From an uncultured Candidatus Actinomarina sp. (lineage in GTDB: Bacteria > Actinomycetota > Acidimicrobiia > Actinomarinales > Actinomarinaceae), in NCBI GenBank assembly GCA_902596545.1, contig CACJUH010000002.1:62001-126000 (forward strand): a stretch of DNA of 64,000 bases, in the 5' to 3' direction. This document shows positions 30,267 through 40,045 of this stretch, in pieces. The translations under genes were made by a program, and so were the position numbers. How positions within the stretch are numbered: the stretch's first letter is position 1; each line of letters opens with the position of its first letter. The notes below the pieces were generated by a model that saw nothing but the letters and a program-made list of their open reading frames with translations, did no database searches and was not told the DNA's origin.

Positions 30267-31786
30267 ATATTCTTTATACAACTGTTTTAATTTTACTCAC
30301 ATTAAGTTCATGCGTAAATTCTTTAAGATGGGGTAGGATTGCTCAGAGAGAACATTATATCCCTGGGTATGTAACAAAGTTTTACTTTAGATGGGTTAGA
30401 TTAGTACCTTTTAACAATCTTTATTATTTGTCTTGCATCATATTAGCTTTTTTAAGCCTCTGGACTCCATACACCGCAATTGGCCTAGCCATAATAAATC
30501 TTTTCCTACCAAGGGGCCTATTATTTAAAGACAGATCTTCAAAGGTTGAATTTACTGAAAGATTAAAACGTTTAAATATTATTTACTATATTTTAATTAT
30601 TTCCATATCAGTCATATCAATAAACTCAGGATTTGGTTATTTTCTTGCACTTATTGCAAATGTTTTCTCACATTATGTATTTGATCAAGCTCTTAGAATC
30701 ACAAAAGGTTATGAAAAAAATAAATCTCAAATTTATGTTGATGAAGCAGAAAAGAAGCTATCAACATTCAACGGCCCAATAATTGCAATTACTGGTTCAT
30801 ATTCTAAGACAACGACTAAAAATACTATTTCTCAAGTAATCTCAACCAAAAGCAATGTGTTTGCTACACCAGAAAGTTTTAATAATCGACTTGGAATATC
30901 TAAATCAATTAATGAAGATTTAAATTCTTCACATGAAATTGCTGTCTTTGAAATGGGAACTTATGGATTTGGGGAAATACGTGAAATGTGTGCATGGGTT
31001 AAGCCTCATATTTCAGTTATAACTGGTATAGCACCTGTTCACTTAGAAAGAATGAAATCACTAGAAAATATTCTTGATGCAAAATCAGAGATTGTTGATC
31101 TTACAGGTACAGTCATAATTAACGGAGATGATGAGTTGCTACTTAATCAAGCTAGATTATGGACTGCACAAAAAATGGTGATCGATTGTTCAGTAACATC
31201 AAAAAATGCTGCTGTCTTTGTTGATTATGAAAATTCACTACATTCAATTTACATATCAGGTAAATTCATAACCTCTGTAAAAGGTTCTAAAATATTACAA
31301 CTCTCTATTGCATTGACGGTTGGTGTATTAATAGCTTTAGAGATGGACATAATAGAATATTTTCAAAAGATTGAAAATTTAGAGAAAACCTCTCATCGTC
31401 AGAATGTATTAAAAGGCAACATGGGCCAAACTATTATTGATAATTCTTTTAATTCAAACCCAATTTCAAATCTAACAAGTTTAGAACTATTGCATTCATA
31501 TGAAACTAATGGTAAAAAATATTTAATTACCCCAGGAATGGTAGAACTAGGTTCCGAACAGTTTTCATATAATTATGAGTTTGCTTTTAATGCAAGTGAG
31601 ATTATAGACGAAGCTCTTGTAGTAGGATTTACAAACAAAACATCACTTACACTGGCTTTTGAAGATAACAATGTTCCAGTTAAATTTTTTAAAAATAGAG
31701 ATTTAGCTGTTTCTTATCTAAACTCTGTGGTGAAAGATAATGATGTTGTATTATTTGAAAATGATTTACCTGACCATCACCCTTAA
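30263..31786 (+). CDS. Membrane-anchored Mur ligase (MurF-like)
   Basis: N-terminal TM region followed by 'IIAITGSYSKTTTKNTISQVI', 'AVFEMGTYGFGEIREMCAWVKPHISVITGIAPVHLERM', 'TIIDNSFNSNP'. Confidence 0.85.
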   Translation: MNILYTTVLILLTLSSCVNSLRWGRIAQREHYIPGYVTKFYFRWVRLVPFNNLYYLSCIILAFLSLWTPYTAIGLAIINLFLPRGLLFKDRSSKVEFTERLKRLNIIYYILIISISVISINSGFGYFLALIANVFSHYVFDQALRITKGYEKNKSQIYVDEAEKKLSTFNGPIIAITGSYSKTTTKNTISQVISTKSNVFATPESFNNRLGISKSINEDLNSSHEIAVFEMGTYGFGEIREMCAWVKPHISVITGIAPVHLERMKSLENILDAKSEIVDLTGTVIINGDDELLLNQARLWTAQKMVIDCSVTSKNAAVFVDYENSLHSIYISGKFITSVKGSKILQLSIALTVGVLIALEMDIIEYFQKIENLEKTSHRQNVLKGNMGQTIIDNSFNSNPISNLTSLELLHSYETNGKKYLITPGMVELGSEQFSYNYEFAFNASEIIDEALVVGFTNKTSLTLAFEDNNVPVKFFKNRDLAVSYLNSVVKDNDVVLFENDLPDHHP

Positions 31787-31789
31787 ATT

Positions 31790-32872
31790 ATGAGTAACAA
31801 ATTAGCAGTCATTTATGGAGGTCCATCTCCAGAACACGACATTTCAATATTGACTGGCTTACAAGCTGCAAAAATATTGTCTTCAAAATATGAAGTTTTG
31901 AACATCTATTGGTCTCGTGACAACAGATGGTTTTTAGTTGATAATGATCTTGAATCTAAGGATTTCATTGAAAATAAAAATATTTTTAAGAAAGAGATAA
32001 CAATTAAGTACGATTCAAATCCTGGTTTTTACATTAAAAAGAAAAAAATAGAAATAGATTTAATCGTAAATTCATGTCATGGTGGTCCAGGTGAAGACGG
32101 AACATTACAGAGTTTATTAGCTTTATTAGGGTTAGATTTTACTGGTCCTTCATTGACCACATCTCAATTATGTATGGATAAGTATGCTTTTTTTGCCTTA
32201 ATGAATAGTAATAACATACCAGTTCTGGAAAAACATTTAGTATCAGAAAAAGTTCTTCCAAAATTTGAGGGACCATATATTCTAAAACCTAGATTTGGAG
32301 GATCTTCAATTGGTGTAGAAGTTGTAGACGATTATAAAACCGCAATAACCATTTCTTCAAATTCAGATTTGTATAACCAAGGTGCAACCATTGAAAAGTA
32401 TCTTGAAAAATCCTCGGATTTGTTGGTTGCTGTAAGATCGTTTCCTCAAATTGATTATTCAGATATTGAAAAGCCAATTAGATCAAACAATTTTGAATTG
32501 TTTTCATACACTGACAAATATCTTGAAAATGGTGGATTAGAAGGTTCAAAAAGAGAACTGCCAGCAAATATATCGAAAGAAATTAAAGATGAAATTAATC
32601 GAATTTTAGATTTATTTATGTCAATTATTGATATTAGGGGAATAGCAAGGGTAGATTTTCTATTGAAAGATCAAGAATTATATATAAATGAAGTTAATAC
32701 AATACCCGGTAGCCATGCACTTTACTTATGGGAGTCAAAAGGGTTTAGTAAATTTGAGTTAATGAATGATATGATTTCTGAAGCCAGAAATTCTTTGTCA
32801 TCTTGGTCCACAGAAGGATCTGATGGGACTGCATTGAAATCAGCAAAAGATATTAAAAGTAAGTTAGGTTAA
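31790..32872 (+). CDS. ddl: D-alanine--D-alanine ligase
   Basis: 'VIYGGPSPEHDISILTGLQA', 'GGPGEDGTLQSLLALLGLDFTGP', 'INEVNTIPGSHALYLWE'. Confidence 0.95.
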   Translation: MSNKLAVIYGGPSPEHDISILTGLQAAKILSSKYEVLNIYWSRDNRWFLVDNDLESKDFIENKNIFKKEITIKYDSNPGFYIKKKKIEIDLIVNSCHGGPGEDGTLQSLLALLGLDFTGPSLTTSQLCMDKYAFFALMNSNNIPVLEKHLVSEKVLPKFEGPYILKPRFGGSSIGVEVVDDYKTAITISSNSDLYNQGATIEKYLEKSSDLLVAVRSFPQIDYSDIEKPIRSNNFELFSYTDKYLENGGLEGSKRELPANISKEIKDEINRILDLFMSIIDIRGIARVDFLLKDQELYINEVNTIPGSHALYLWESKGFSKFELMNDMISEARNSLSSWSTEGSDGTALKSAKDIKSKLG

Positions 32873-33507
32873 TGCTCGGTATACATTGGGACTGTGATGG
32901 AACAATCATGGATACTGAGCGACTCTATGCCTATGCATGGCAGACACATTTAAAAGCATTTGGATTAAGTATCCCTGAAGATGAAATAAAACAATTCATT
33001 GGAGTTGACGACAGGATAGTGCATTCGTTTTATTCGGATCAGGTAAATCTAGAAAATTTCGATCAAACGATGTCAAAGCTAGGTTCAATAATTGAAAACT
33101 CTCTAGATGAAAGAATAATATTTCAAGATTCAAAACAACTCCTTTATCAATTATCGCAACTAGAGCATAAACAGGCCTGTGTATCTGCAAGTCCATATGA
33201 GTTATTAAGTAAAAAACTTCAAAAGTTCAAGGTTGATTCTTATTTTGATTTTGTTATTGGAGGAGATCAGGTTAGTAGAAACAAACCATATCCAGACATT
33301 TACAATAAGGCGATAGAACAATTGGGAACTTCTAATAATTTAGTTATCGAAGATAGTCCGACTGGCATTTCATCTGGTAAAGCTTCAGGCTCTTATGTTT
33401 TAGCTATAGACAGAGGTATGTTTTCTAAAGAACAACTGAGTGAAGCAGATCAAATAGTTGAAATGTTAGATATAGAAATAATAAATCAGATTTTAAAAAG
33501 TCTATAA
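32872..33507 (+). CDS. HAD-superfamily hydrolase
   Basis: 'WDCDGTIMDTE', 'VIEDSPTGISSGKASG'. Confidence 0.92.
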   Translation: MLGIHWDCDGTIMDTERLYAYAWQTHLKAFGLSIPEDEIKQFIGVDDRIVHSFYSDQVNLENFDQTMSKLGSIIENSLDERIIFQDSKQLLYQLSQLEHKQACVSASPYELLSKKLQKFKVDSYFDFVIGGDQVSRNKPYPDIYNKAIEQLGTSNNLVIEDSPTGISSGKASGSYVLAIDRGMFSKEQLSEADQIVEMLDIEIINQILKSL

Positions 33508-33560
33508 ACAGGGGATATTTTTAAAATAAATTACAAAACTTTCTTAGGCGCATAATGTGA

Positions 33561-33983
33561 CTAAGAAATATTTAGTATTAATACAGGAATTTTTCTTTCC
33601 GTTCTTCTTTGATAAGCAGAGTAGCCACCGTTATTCATATAATCCATTTTGTTCCACCACTCATTTTTTTCATCTTCAAATATTTCTCTAGATACTGCTT
33701 TAAATTTTTCTCTTCCAATTTGGACTTCACACTCAGGATATTTTTTTAAATTGTGATACCAGCCTGGATTAGTATCACTTCCACCTTTTGAGGCTACAAT
33801 GCAAATTTCATTATCCTCTTTAAGAAAAACTAAAACATTTTTTCTTTCCAGATTTGTTTTTGCCCCAGTTGTATGAAGTATTAAACAAGGACGGTTATTT
33901 AAAAATTTACCGATTCTTCCGTTTGAGTAAATATAAATATAGTTATGAAAGAAAAGAAATAAAAATAATAAATATCTTTTCAT
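33561..33983 (-). CDS. Deazaflavin-dependent nitroreductase (Ddn) family protein
   Basis: 'LILHTTGAKTNLERKNVLVF...IVASKGGSDTNPGWYHNLKKYPECEVQIG'; ATG overlaps the upstream TGA (listed ORF starts at 34010). Confidence 0.85.
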   Translation of the reverse strand: MKRYLLFLFLFFHNYIYIYSNGRIGKFLNNRPCLILHTTGAKTNLERKNVLVFLKEDNEICIVASKGGSDTNPGWYHNLKKYPECEVQIGREKFKAVSREIFEDEKNEWWNKMDYMNNGGYSAYQRRTERKIPVLILNIS

Positions 33984-35179
33984 ATATTCAATTCTATTCT
34001 TTTTTTCCAAGAACTATAACTCGATGGATAAAAATTAATAGGCTTTACTAATCTAACAGATGGGAATTCGGAAGTTGGAATATTTACTCGAGTTATTTTT
34101 TTGTATTTTGGGACTGCCGCAAATGTGCATGCAAAATTTTTATTTTTAAGATATTCAATTGGATTATCTAAGTACACTTGAGTACTTCTCTTATTAGATA
34201 ATTCTCTTAGACAATCCAATAAAAATATAATTCTTTTAGTTGAAAGTTGTAAATAATTTAATAAAGGCTTGTCAAAAATAAAAACAGCTGGAAGATTTGA
34301 ATGATAATTCAATGCTGGATCATTGTCTCCTAGTGACTCAGCAGTCATCCAAACAAATTCAGGTTTTGAATCAATATTATTTTTTATACTTTCAGGTCCA
34401 AAATTAGTTTCAAGATTCAAATCAACATCTATTGTTTTTTTAGTTATGTTGATTTCTTCAGGCCAATTTTGTATAGGACAATTGTATTTGACCTCACAGT
34501 TGTCACAAAAACTTTTCGCTCTTTTGTCTACTTGGAATTTTGAAAAACCATACACTTTTCCAGTTTGAGAGCCCATAACCCAATGCCAACCTAATCTATT
34601 TGCAAATCTTGATCCATCAACTAGATGTTTAAACATGTAATCTTCATAATTTCTCCAGTTATCTCCAGTTCGCAATGAAAAATGGGATGCAAACCACATT
34701 CTTGTTTGATTAACCATGTATCCAGTACTTTCAAGCTCTGTTTTAATTGAATTAATACAATTCATGTTTTGATAGTTTTTTTCAATATTTTTATTTGATT
34801 TGATTGCATAATTTAAATAATCATTTGAATTTTTACCTACAATTGCGTATAAATGCCTCGAAAACTCTTGCCATAACAGCTCATCTCTGAATTTTGTTTT
34901 ATCTTGGTATTCAAATTTTTCTACAAAATTCCATACTTCGGGTAACGAAATTAAACCATGTCGTATATAAGCAGATAAATAAGACGAACCTCTTTTTTCA
35001 ATTGGAAATACATTATTTCTTGTTTTTGCATAATTTTTAATATCTAGTGTGTTTAAAGCATTATCTGCATTGGATTGACCCCCTTTTATTGAAGGTTCTA
35101 TGTACTTATCGCAGCATAAATCATTAAAATATTTGTTAATTATTTCTTCGTTGGATAAGTCTAAATTAATTAAGGACAT
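33980..35179 (-). CDS. Photolyase/cryptochrome-related protein with permuted domain order
   Basis: N-terminal FAD-domain motifs 'SSYLSAYIRHGLISLPEVW', 'FRDELLWQEFSRHLYA', 'VNQTRMWFASHFSL', 'FANRLGWHWVMGS'; C-terminal 'VWMTAESLGDNDPALNY...LPAVFIFDKPLL' resembles the usual N-terminal antenna domain. Confidence 0.85.
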   Translation of the reverse strand: MSLINLDLSNEEIINKYFNDLCCDKYIEPSIKGGQSNADNALNTLDIKNYAKTRNNVFPIEKRGSSYLSAYIRHGLISLPEVWNFVEKFEYQDKTKFRDELLWQEFSRHLYAIVGKNSNDYLNYAIKSNKNIEKNYQNMNCINSIKTELESTGYMVNQTRMWFASHFSLRTGDNWRNYEDYMFKHLVDGSRFANRLGWHWVMGSQTGKVYGFSKFQVDKRAKSFCDNCEVKYNCPIQNWPEEINITKKTIDVDLNLETNFGPESIKNNIDSKPEFVWMTAESLGDNDPALNYHSNLPAVFIFDKPLLNYLQLSTKRIIFLLDCLRELSNKRSTQVYLDNPIEYLKNKNFACTFAAVPKYKKITRVNIPTSEFPSVRLVKPINFYPSSYSSWKKRIELNI

Positions 35180-35187
35180 TAAGTTGT

Positions 35188-35403
35188 TTAGTACTTATCT
35201 TGTCCAATTCGGATATTTTTGACAACATTTACGTCATCTTGTGCTTCAATTTCGAAATTTATTCTCTGGCCCTGTCTTAATGTTCTAAAAATAGATCCTT
35301 TAAGTGAACCTGGAATAATAAAAACTTCTGATTTGTCGGTATCTAATAAAATAATCCCGTTTCCGGTATTTGGGTCATACGATTTAACAACACCTTGTGC
35401 CAT
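35188..35403 (-). CDS. Cold-shock-domain protein
   Basis: 'GVVKSYDPNTGNGIILLDTDKSEVFIIPGSL...LRQGQRINFEI'. Confidence 0.85.
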   Translation of the reverse strand: MAQGVVKSYDPNTGNGIILLDTDKSEVFIIPGSLKGSIFRTLRQGQRINFEIEAQDDVNVVKNIRIGQDKY

Positions 35404-35639
35404 TAAACTTTTTCGCCTCTTTGTCTAATTTCCTTAACAACTGACTCTATTCCACGCTTATCAATAATTTTGTTTCCTCTTGTACTAACTTTAAGTTTTA
35501 CCCATCTATTTTCGCTAGCAAGCCAATATTTTTTTGTTTGAATATTTGGTTTAAACCATCGAGGATTTCGTTTATGAGAAAAGGTAACGTTCTTCCCAGA
35601 GCGTGGTTCTCTTCCTGTAACTTGACATCTATTTGCCAT
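35403..35639 (-). CDS. rpmB: 50S ribosomal protein L28
   Basis: 'MANRCQVTGREPRSGKNVTFSHKRNPRWFKPNIQ'; start set at internal ATG preceded by GGAGG (minus strand). Confidence 0.95.
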   Translation of the reverse strand: MANRCQVTGREPRSGKNVTFSHKRNPRWFKPNIQTKKYWLASENRWVKLKVSTRGNKIIDKRGIESVVKEIRQRGEKV

Positions 35640-35723
35640 AATATTTCCTCCAAAATACAATTCTAACTATAACTAATTTATTAATTTGTAGGTACTTTCA
35701 TTTTAAAACTTTTTAGGTAATGT

Positions 35724-37850
35724 TTGATTGTGGTTGAAAGAAGCTTTAAATATTTAGATGAAATAGAACTTAGTTTTGTTAGGGGAATAGGCGAAAAAAA
35801 GTTTGCAAGTTTAAAAAAAAGTAAATTAAAAACTGTTGCTGATTTAATTCGCTATTTTCCAAGAACACATATTGATAGATCTAAGGTTAAGTTAATATCT
35901 GAAATCGATAAAAATGATGAAAATAATGAAGTAACTATCTTTGGAACTATTGATAAAGTATCCGTTTTTACTACTAAGACAAGATTAAGAATTGCAACAC
36001 TTAGTATTTCTGATGAATCAGGAAGTTTAAAAGCCAAATGGTTTGGTCCTCAATATATAGAGTCTAGATTTAAAGAAGGCGAAGTAGTTGCTGTATCAGG
36101 AAAGCCTGAAGTTAAAAAAACTGGAAGTGTTGATTTTAAAAATCCAGCTATTGAAAAATTTACAGATATTGAAGAATTAAATGAGACGGGTTCTTTTATT
36201 CCTATTTACAAAAAAGTAGAAGGCATGACAAGTGCAAGCATTAGAAAAGGGTTAAAGGAAATTATCGCTATATTAGAGTCGACAAAAGATGATTTTACAC
36301 CTGGATTATTTGATGTCTTACCTTCTGAAATCATAAAAGAACATTCTCTTGAAAATAGATTACAAAGTGTAAAAAAGATTCATTTTCCAAAAAACGAAGT
36401 TGATTATAAAAATGCAAGACGGAGATTAGTTTTAGATGAGTTTATTTATTTAAGGTCAATATTTGAAAATCTAAAGTCAAAATATAAGAATGAAAATAAA
36501 GGATTAGTTTACACATTTTCTAATTCAGACATAGATGAATTTATAGACCAACTCCCATTTCAGTTAACACAATCACAATTAAAAGCTGTAAACGAAATTT
36601 TAGAGGATTTTAGAAAAAATTATCCTATGAAAAGACTGCTGCAAGGCGATGTTGGTTCAGGAAAAACAGTCGTGGCTACTATCGCATCTTATGCTGCAAT
36701 TAAATCAGGCTATCAGGTTGCATTAATGGCTCCAACAGAGGTTTTAGCTGAGCAACACTTTGCCTCAATTAATCAATTTATGAATAAAGATCAATGTGAC
36801 ATATACCTACTTACTTCATCAATTAAAGATAGAGAAAACATTTTAGACAACTTAAATAATGGTAAACCAGCCCTATATATTGGTACTCACGCACTAATTC
36901 AGGAAAGTATTAAATTTTCAAATCTTGGATTTGCTATTATTGATGAACAACAGAGATTTGGTGTAGAGCAAAGAAAAAAGCTAATAAATGAAACTGGAGA
37001 TATTCCTGACCAGTTAGTTATGACTGCTACACCAATTCCAAGAACTACAGCATTGTCAATTTATGGAGATTTAGAAATTTCTTCGATTAATGAATTACCA
37101 CCTGGGAGAAAAGACATCACTTCACATCTAATAGAAGGATCAAAAAAAGATAACGAAACTATTTATGATATTTGTGAGTTTCATCTCCAGAAAAAATCAC
37201 AAATATTTGTAGTCTGCCCATTTATTGAAGAAAGTGAATTGGTGGATATTCAAGCTGCTGAAAATGTTTTCATTGAGTATAAAGAAAAGTTTAAAGATTA
37301 CAATGTTTCGATTCTTCATGGAAAGATGTCTTTTGATGAAAAAGACCAAATAATGCAAGATATGAAGAATGGTAAAGTAGATATCCTAGTTTCTACAGTC
37401 GTTATTGAAGTTGGAATAGATATACCGAATGCAACATTAATGATTATTGAAAGCGCTGAAAGATTTGGATTAAACCAACTACACCAATTAAGAGGTAGGG
37501 TTGGGAGAAGTGACAAACAATCAGAATGTATTTTTCATGTTTCTAAGAAAAAAACATTAAATACAATCAGTGAAGATGGAAAGAGAAGATTAGAAGCGAT
37601 TGTAAATATAAAAGATGGCTTTAAATTATCAGAAATTGATTTAGAGATTAGAGGTGAAGGTAAAGTTACTGGTACAAGCCAATCTGGGCAATCTGATTTA
37701 AAGATAGCCGATTTGAGATTCGATTATGAACTGCTTTTAGAATCAAAAAATATATTTGATAAAATTGAATCTGAAGATATTAAAAAACTACTGTTCGAGG
37801 AAGCGCAAATTCTATTTCCAAATTATTTTAAAGCAAGTGGAACTACATGA
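35724..37850 (+). CDS. recG: ATP-dependent DNA helicase RecG
   Basis: 'MKRLLQGDVGSGKTVVA', 'DEQQRFGVEQR', 'MTATPIPRTTALSIYGDLE', 'QLRGRVGRS'. Confidence 0.96.
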   Translation: MIVVERSFKYLDEIELSFVRGIGEKKFASLKKSKLKTVADLIRYFPRTHIDRSKVKLISEIDKNDENNEVTIFGTIDKVSVFTTKTRLRIATLSISDESGSLKAKWFGPQYIESRFKEGEVVAVSGKPEVKKTGSVDFKNPAIEKFTDIEELNETGSFIPIYKKVEGMTSASIRKGLKEIIAILESTKDDFTPGLFDVLPSEIIKEHSLENRLQSVKKIHFPKNEVDYKNARRRLVLDEFIYLRSIFENLKSKYKNENKGLVYTFSNSDIDEFIDQLPFQLTQSQLKAVNEILEDFRKNYPMKRLLQGDVGSGKTVVATIASYAAIKSGYQVALMAPTEVLAEQHFASINQFMNKDQCDIYLLTSSIKDRENILDNLNNGKPALYIGTHALIQESIKFSNLGFAIIDEQQRFGVEQRKKLINETGDIPDQLVMTATPIPRTTALSIYGDLEISSINELPPGRKDITSHLIEGSKKDNETIYDICEFHLQKKSQIFVVCPFIEESELVDIQAAENVFIEYKEKFKDYNVSILHGKMSFDEKDQIMQDMKNGKVDILVSTVVIEVGIDIPNATLMIIESAERFGLNQLHQLRGRVGRSDKQSECIFHVSKKKTLNTISEDGKRRLEAIVNIKDGFKLSEIDLEIRGEGKVTGTSQSGQSDLKIADLRFDYELLLESKNIFDKIESEDIKKLLFEEAQILFPNYFKASGTT

Positions 37851-38383
37851 GAGTTCTTGCTGGAAGATATAAGTCAAAATTAATTCGAACAATTAATGAT
37901 CCATTAACCAGACCTATGATGAGCAAAGTAAGGGAATCAATATTTAATTCTCTACAATTCAACATTGAAAATAAAGATATTTTAGATCTTTATGCCGGTT
38001 CAGGAAGCTTAGGAATTGAATCTTTGAGTAGAGGTGCGAATTTTGTAACTTTTATTGAAAATTCAGATGATTGCATAACTATTTTGAAGCAAAATTTAAA
38101 AGAATTTGAAAATAATTATAAAATCACTAAATCTAGTGTAGATAAGTTTTTAGAAACATCCTTGAGTACATACGATATTGTTTTTTATGACCCTCCTTTC
38201 AAAATAGAAACGGATGTTGTTAAAACCGAGGTCATGAAAATTTATAATATATTAAATACTGATGGATTTGTTGTAATACACCGCCATACAGCATCAAAAG
38301 AACTTGATACTTTAAAAAATTATAAAATTCATAAAGAAAAAAACTATGGTCAAAGTAATATTCTTATATTGAGGAAATTATGA
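37847..38383 (+). CDS. rsmD: 16S rRNA (guanine(966)-N(2))-methyltransferase
   Basis: 'RPMMSKVRESIFNSL', 'DLYAGSGSLGIESLSRGA', 'FYDPPF'. Confidence 0.95.
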   Translation: MRVLAGRYKSKLIRTINDPLTRPMMSKVRESIFNSLQFNIENKDILDLYAGSGSLGIESLSRGANFVTFIENSDDCITILKQNLKEFENNYKITKSSVDKFLETSLSTYDIVFYDPPFKIETDVVKTEVMKIYNILNTDGFVVIHRHTASKELDTLKNYKIHKEKNYGQSNILILRKL

Positions 38384-38844
38384 AAATTTTAATTCCAGGC
38401 TCTTTTGATCCACCAACAAATGGCCATATAGATGTAATAAAAAGATGTTCCAAAATCTTTACTGAAATCCTTGTTGGTGTTGTAGTTAATCCTTCAAAAG
38501 AATCATTATTTTCACGTGAAGAGAGATCATCAATGCTTGAGGAAATATTTAAAGACTACAAAAATATAAAAGTTATGAGTTTTGAAGGTCTTTTAGTTGA
38601 CTTTGCCTCAAAAAATTCTGTAGATGCAATTGTTAAAGGATTAAGAGCAATGACAGATTTTGATTACGAGTTTCAAATGGCTCAGGCAAATTCTACACTT
38701 GCTGGATTTGAGACCATATTCATTCCTTCTTCACCAGAATTTGGTTATTTATCCAGTTCAATGGTTAAAGAAATACATTCTTTTGGTGGGGATGTTTCTT
38801 CTTTAGTTCCACCAGAGGTTTTAAAAAGGCTAAACAATGAATAA
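38380..38844 (+). CDS. coaD: Phosphopantetheine adenylyltransferase
   Basis: 'IPGSFDPPTNGHIDVIKR', 'VKGLRAMTDFDYEFQMAQAN'. Confidence 0.96.
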   Translation: MKILIPGSFDPPTNGHIDVIKRCSKIFTEILVGVVVNPSKESLFSREERSSMLEEIFKDYKNIKVMSFEGLLVDFASKNSVDAIVKGLRAMTDFDYEFQMAQANSTLAGFETIFIPSSPEFGYLSSSMVKEIHSFGGDVSSLVPPEVLKRLNNE

Positions 38845-39340
38845 TTCTGAAACAAACTTTGAGGATGTTTTTAAAGGTGAAAGTAAAATCGAAATAGTAG
38901 ACAAATTAGAAAATTTAAGAAATCAATTAAATTCAAATACTCTTAAGGGGAGAATTAATAAAAAAGATATATTAAAGAGTATTGATGAAATAATTGACTC
39001 TATGCCAGTTGAGATGCGCACTGCAAGATGGATTGTTAGAGAACAAGAAAGTTTTATCAATCAAGCCAAAATTGAATCGAAAGCTCTTTTAGATGATGCC
39101 AAGGCAGAATCTGAAAAATTGATTGCAAATTCATATGTTATTCAGGAAGCTGTAATTGAAGCAAATGCAATAATAAAACAAGCTGAAGTTGAGATGCAAA
39201 CATATAGAACAAATATAGAAGATACAATTGATCAGAGAATAGATGACATTCAGAATAAAATTGATCAACTTTCTAATTTTTTAGAAAATGAAAAAAATAA
39301 ACTACGTGAGCCCAGAAACATAGAAAACCCAGAAAATTAA
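38837..39340 (+). CDS. Coiled-coil protein, positional and likely functional equivalent of SepIVA/DivIVA-like Rv2927c
   Basis: Long coiled coil, 'MPVEMRTARWIVREQESFINQAKIESKALLDDAKAESEKLI'; located between coaD and yceD. Confidence 0.65.
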   Translation: MNNSETNFEDVFKGESKIEIVDKLENLRNQLNSNTLKGRINKKDILKSIDEIIDSMPVEMRTARWIVREQESFINQAKIESKALLDDAKAESEKLIANSYVIQEAVIEANAIIKQAEVEMQTYRTNIEDTIDQRIDDIQNKIDQLSNFLENEKNKLREPRNIENPEN

Positions 39341-39837
39341 TGAAGCTCAATTCAAAGATAAAAACCATTGATATAGTTAATTCTCCTGTTCCTTTAGTTG
39401 TTAATCTTTCAGGGAAATTTGAAATTTCTTATGCAAATCATTTCACAGAAGATCAAGATTTAGTGAATTTAATTTCGGAACTTTATATTGATGATTCAAT
39501 ATTAAATATTGATATCAATTTAGAACTTTCTTATAAATCAGAATGCGCAAGATGTCTCTCTAAAAAGGCAAATAAGATGAAAAATTCAAGATTATTTAAG
39601 CTAAATATCGATGTAGAAAATGATTATGAAATTAATTTTGATAGAGAATATGTAGATATAGAGCCATTTATTTCAGAAATAATAATCGATAATTTAGATA
39701 GACTTTATATATGCAGTAATAAATGTAAAGGTTTATGCGGTATTTGCGGTAACAATATGAATAAAATTAAGTGTAATTGTGAAGAAAAAAACTTAAAAGA
39801 AAGTCCATTTTCTTCCCTAAGTCAGCTAGATTTGTAG
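39340..39837 (+). CDS. YceD/DUF177 family protein
   Basis: 'CARCLSK...CKGLCGICGNNMN' Cys pattern; immediately upstream of rpmF. Confidence 0.85.
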   Translation: MKLNSKIKTIDIVNSPVPLVVNLSGKFEISYANHFTEDQDLVNLISELYIDDSILNIDINLELSYKSECARCLSKKANKMKNSRLFKLNIDVENDYEINFDREYVDIEPFISEIIIDNLDRLYICSNKCKGLCGICGNNMNKIKCNCEEKNLKESPFSSLSQLDL

Positions 39838-39855
39838 TTTGAAAGGAATATAGCA

Positions 39856-40038
39856 ATGGCAGTACCAAAGAAGAAGATGTCTAAATCAAGAACTAGACGC
39901 AGAAAAGCTACGCATAAAATATCTAAACCTCATTTTGTAGTAGATCCTGAAACAGGTGTAGCAAAACAATCTCATAGAGTAAATCCTGCTGATGGTACTT
40001 ATAACGGTCGTCAAGTAAAAGAACCTGAAGTAAGTTAA
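39856..40038 (+). CDS. rpmF: 50S ribosomal protein L32
   Basis: 'MAVPKKKMSKSRTRRRKATHKISKP'; RBS GAAAGGA. Confidence 0.95.
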   Translation: MAVPKKKMSKSRTRRRKATHKISKPHFVVDPETGVAKQSHRVNPADGTYNGRQVKEPEVS

Positions 40039-40045
40039 GTTTGCT

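Noticed and set aside
33540-33568. Inverted repeat TTTCTTAG...CTAAGAAA between the HAD gene and the Ddn-like gene
   Set aside because: Short AT-rich arms, 13-nt loop and overlap with the stop codon; not convincing as a bidirectional terminator.
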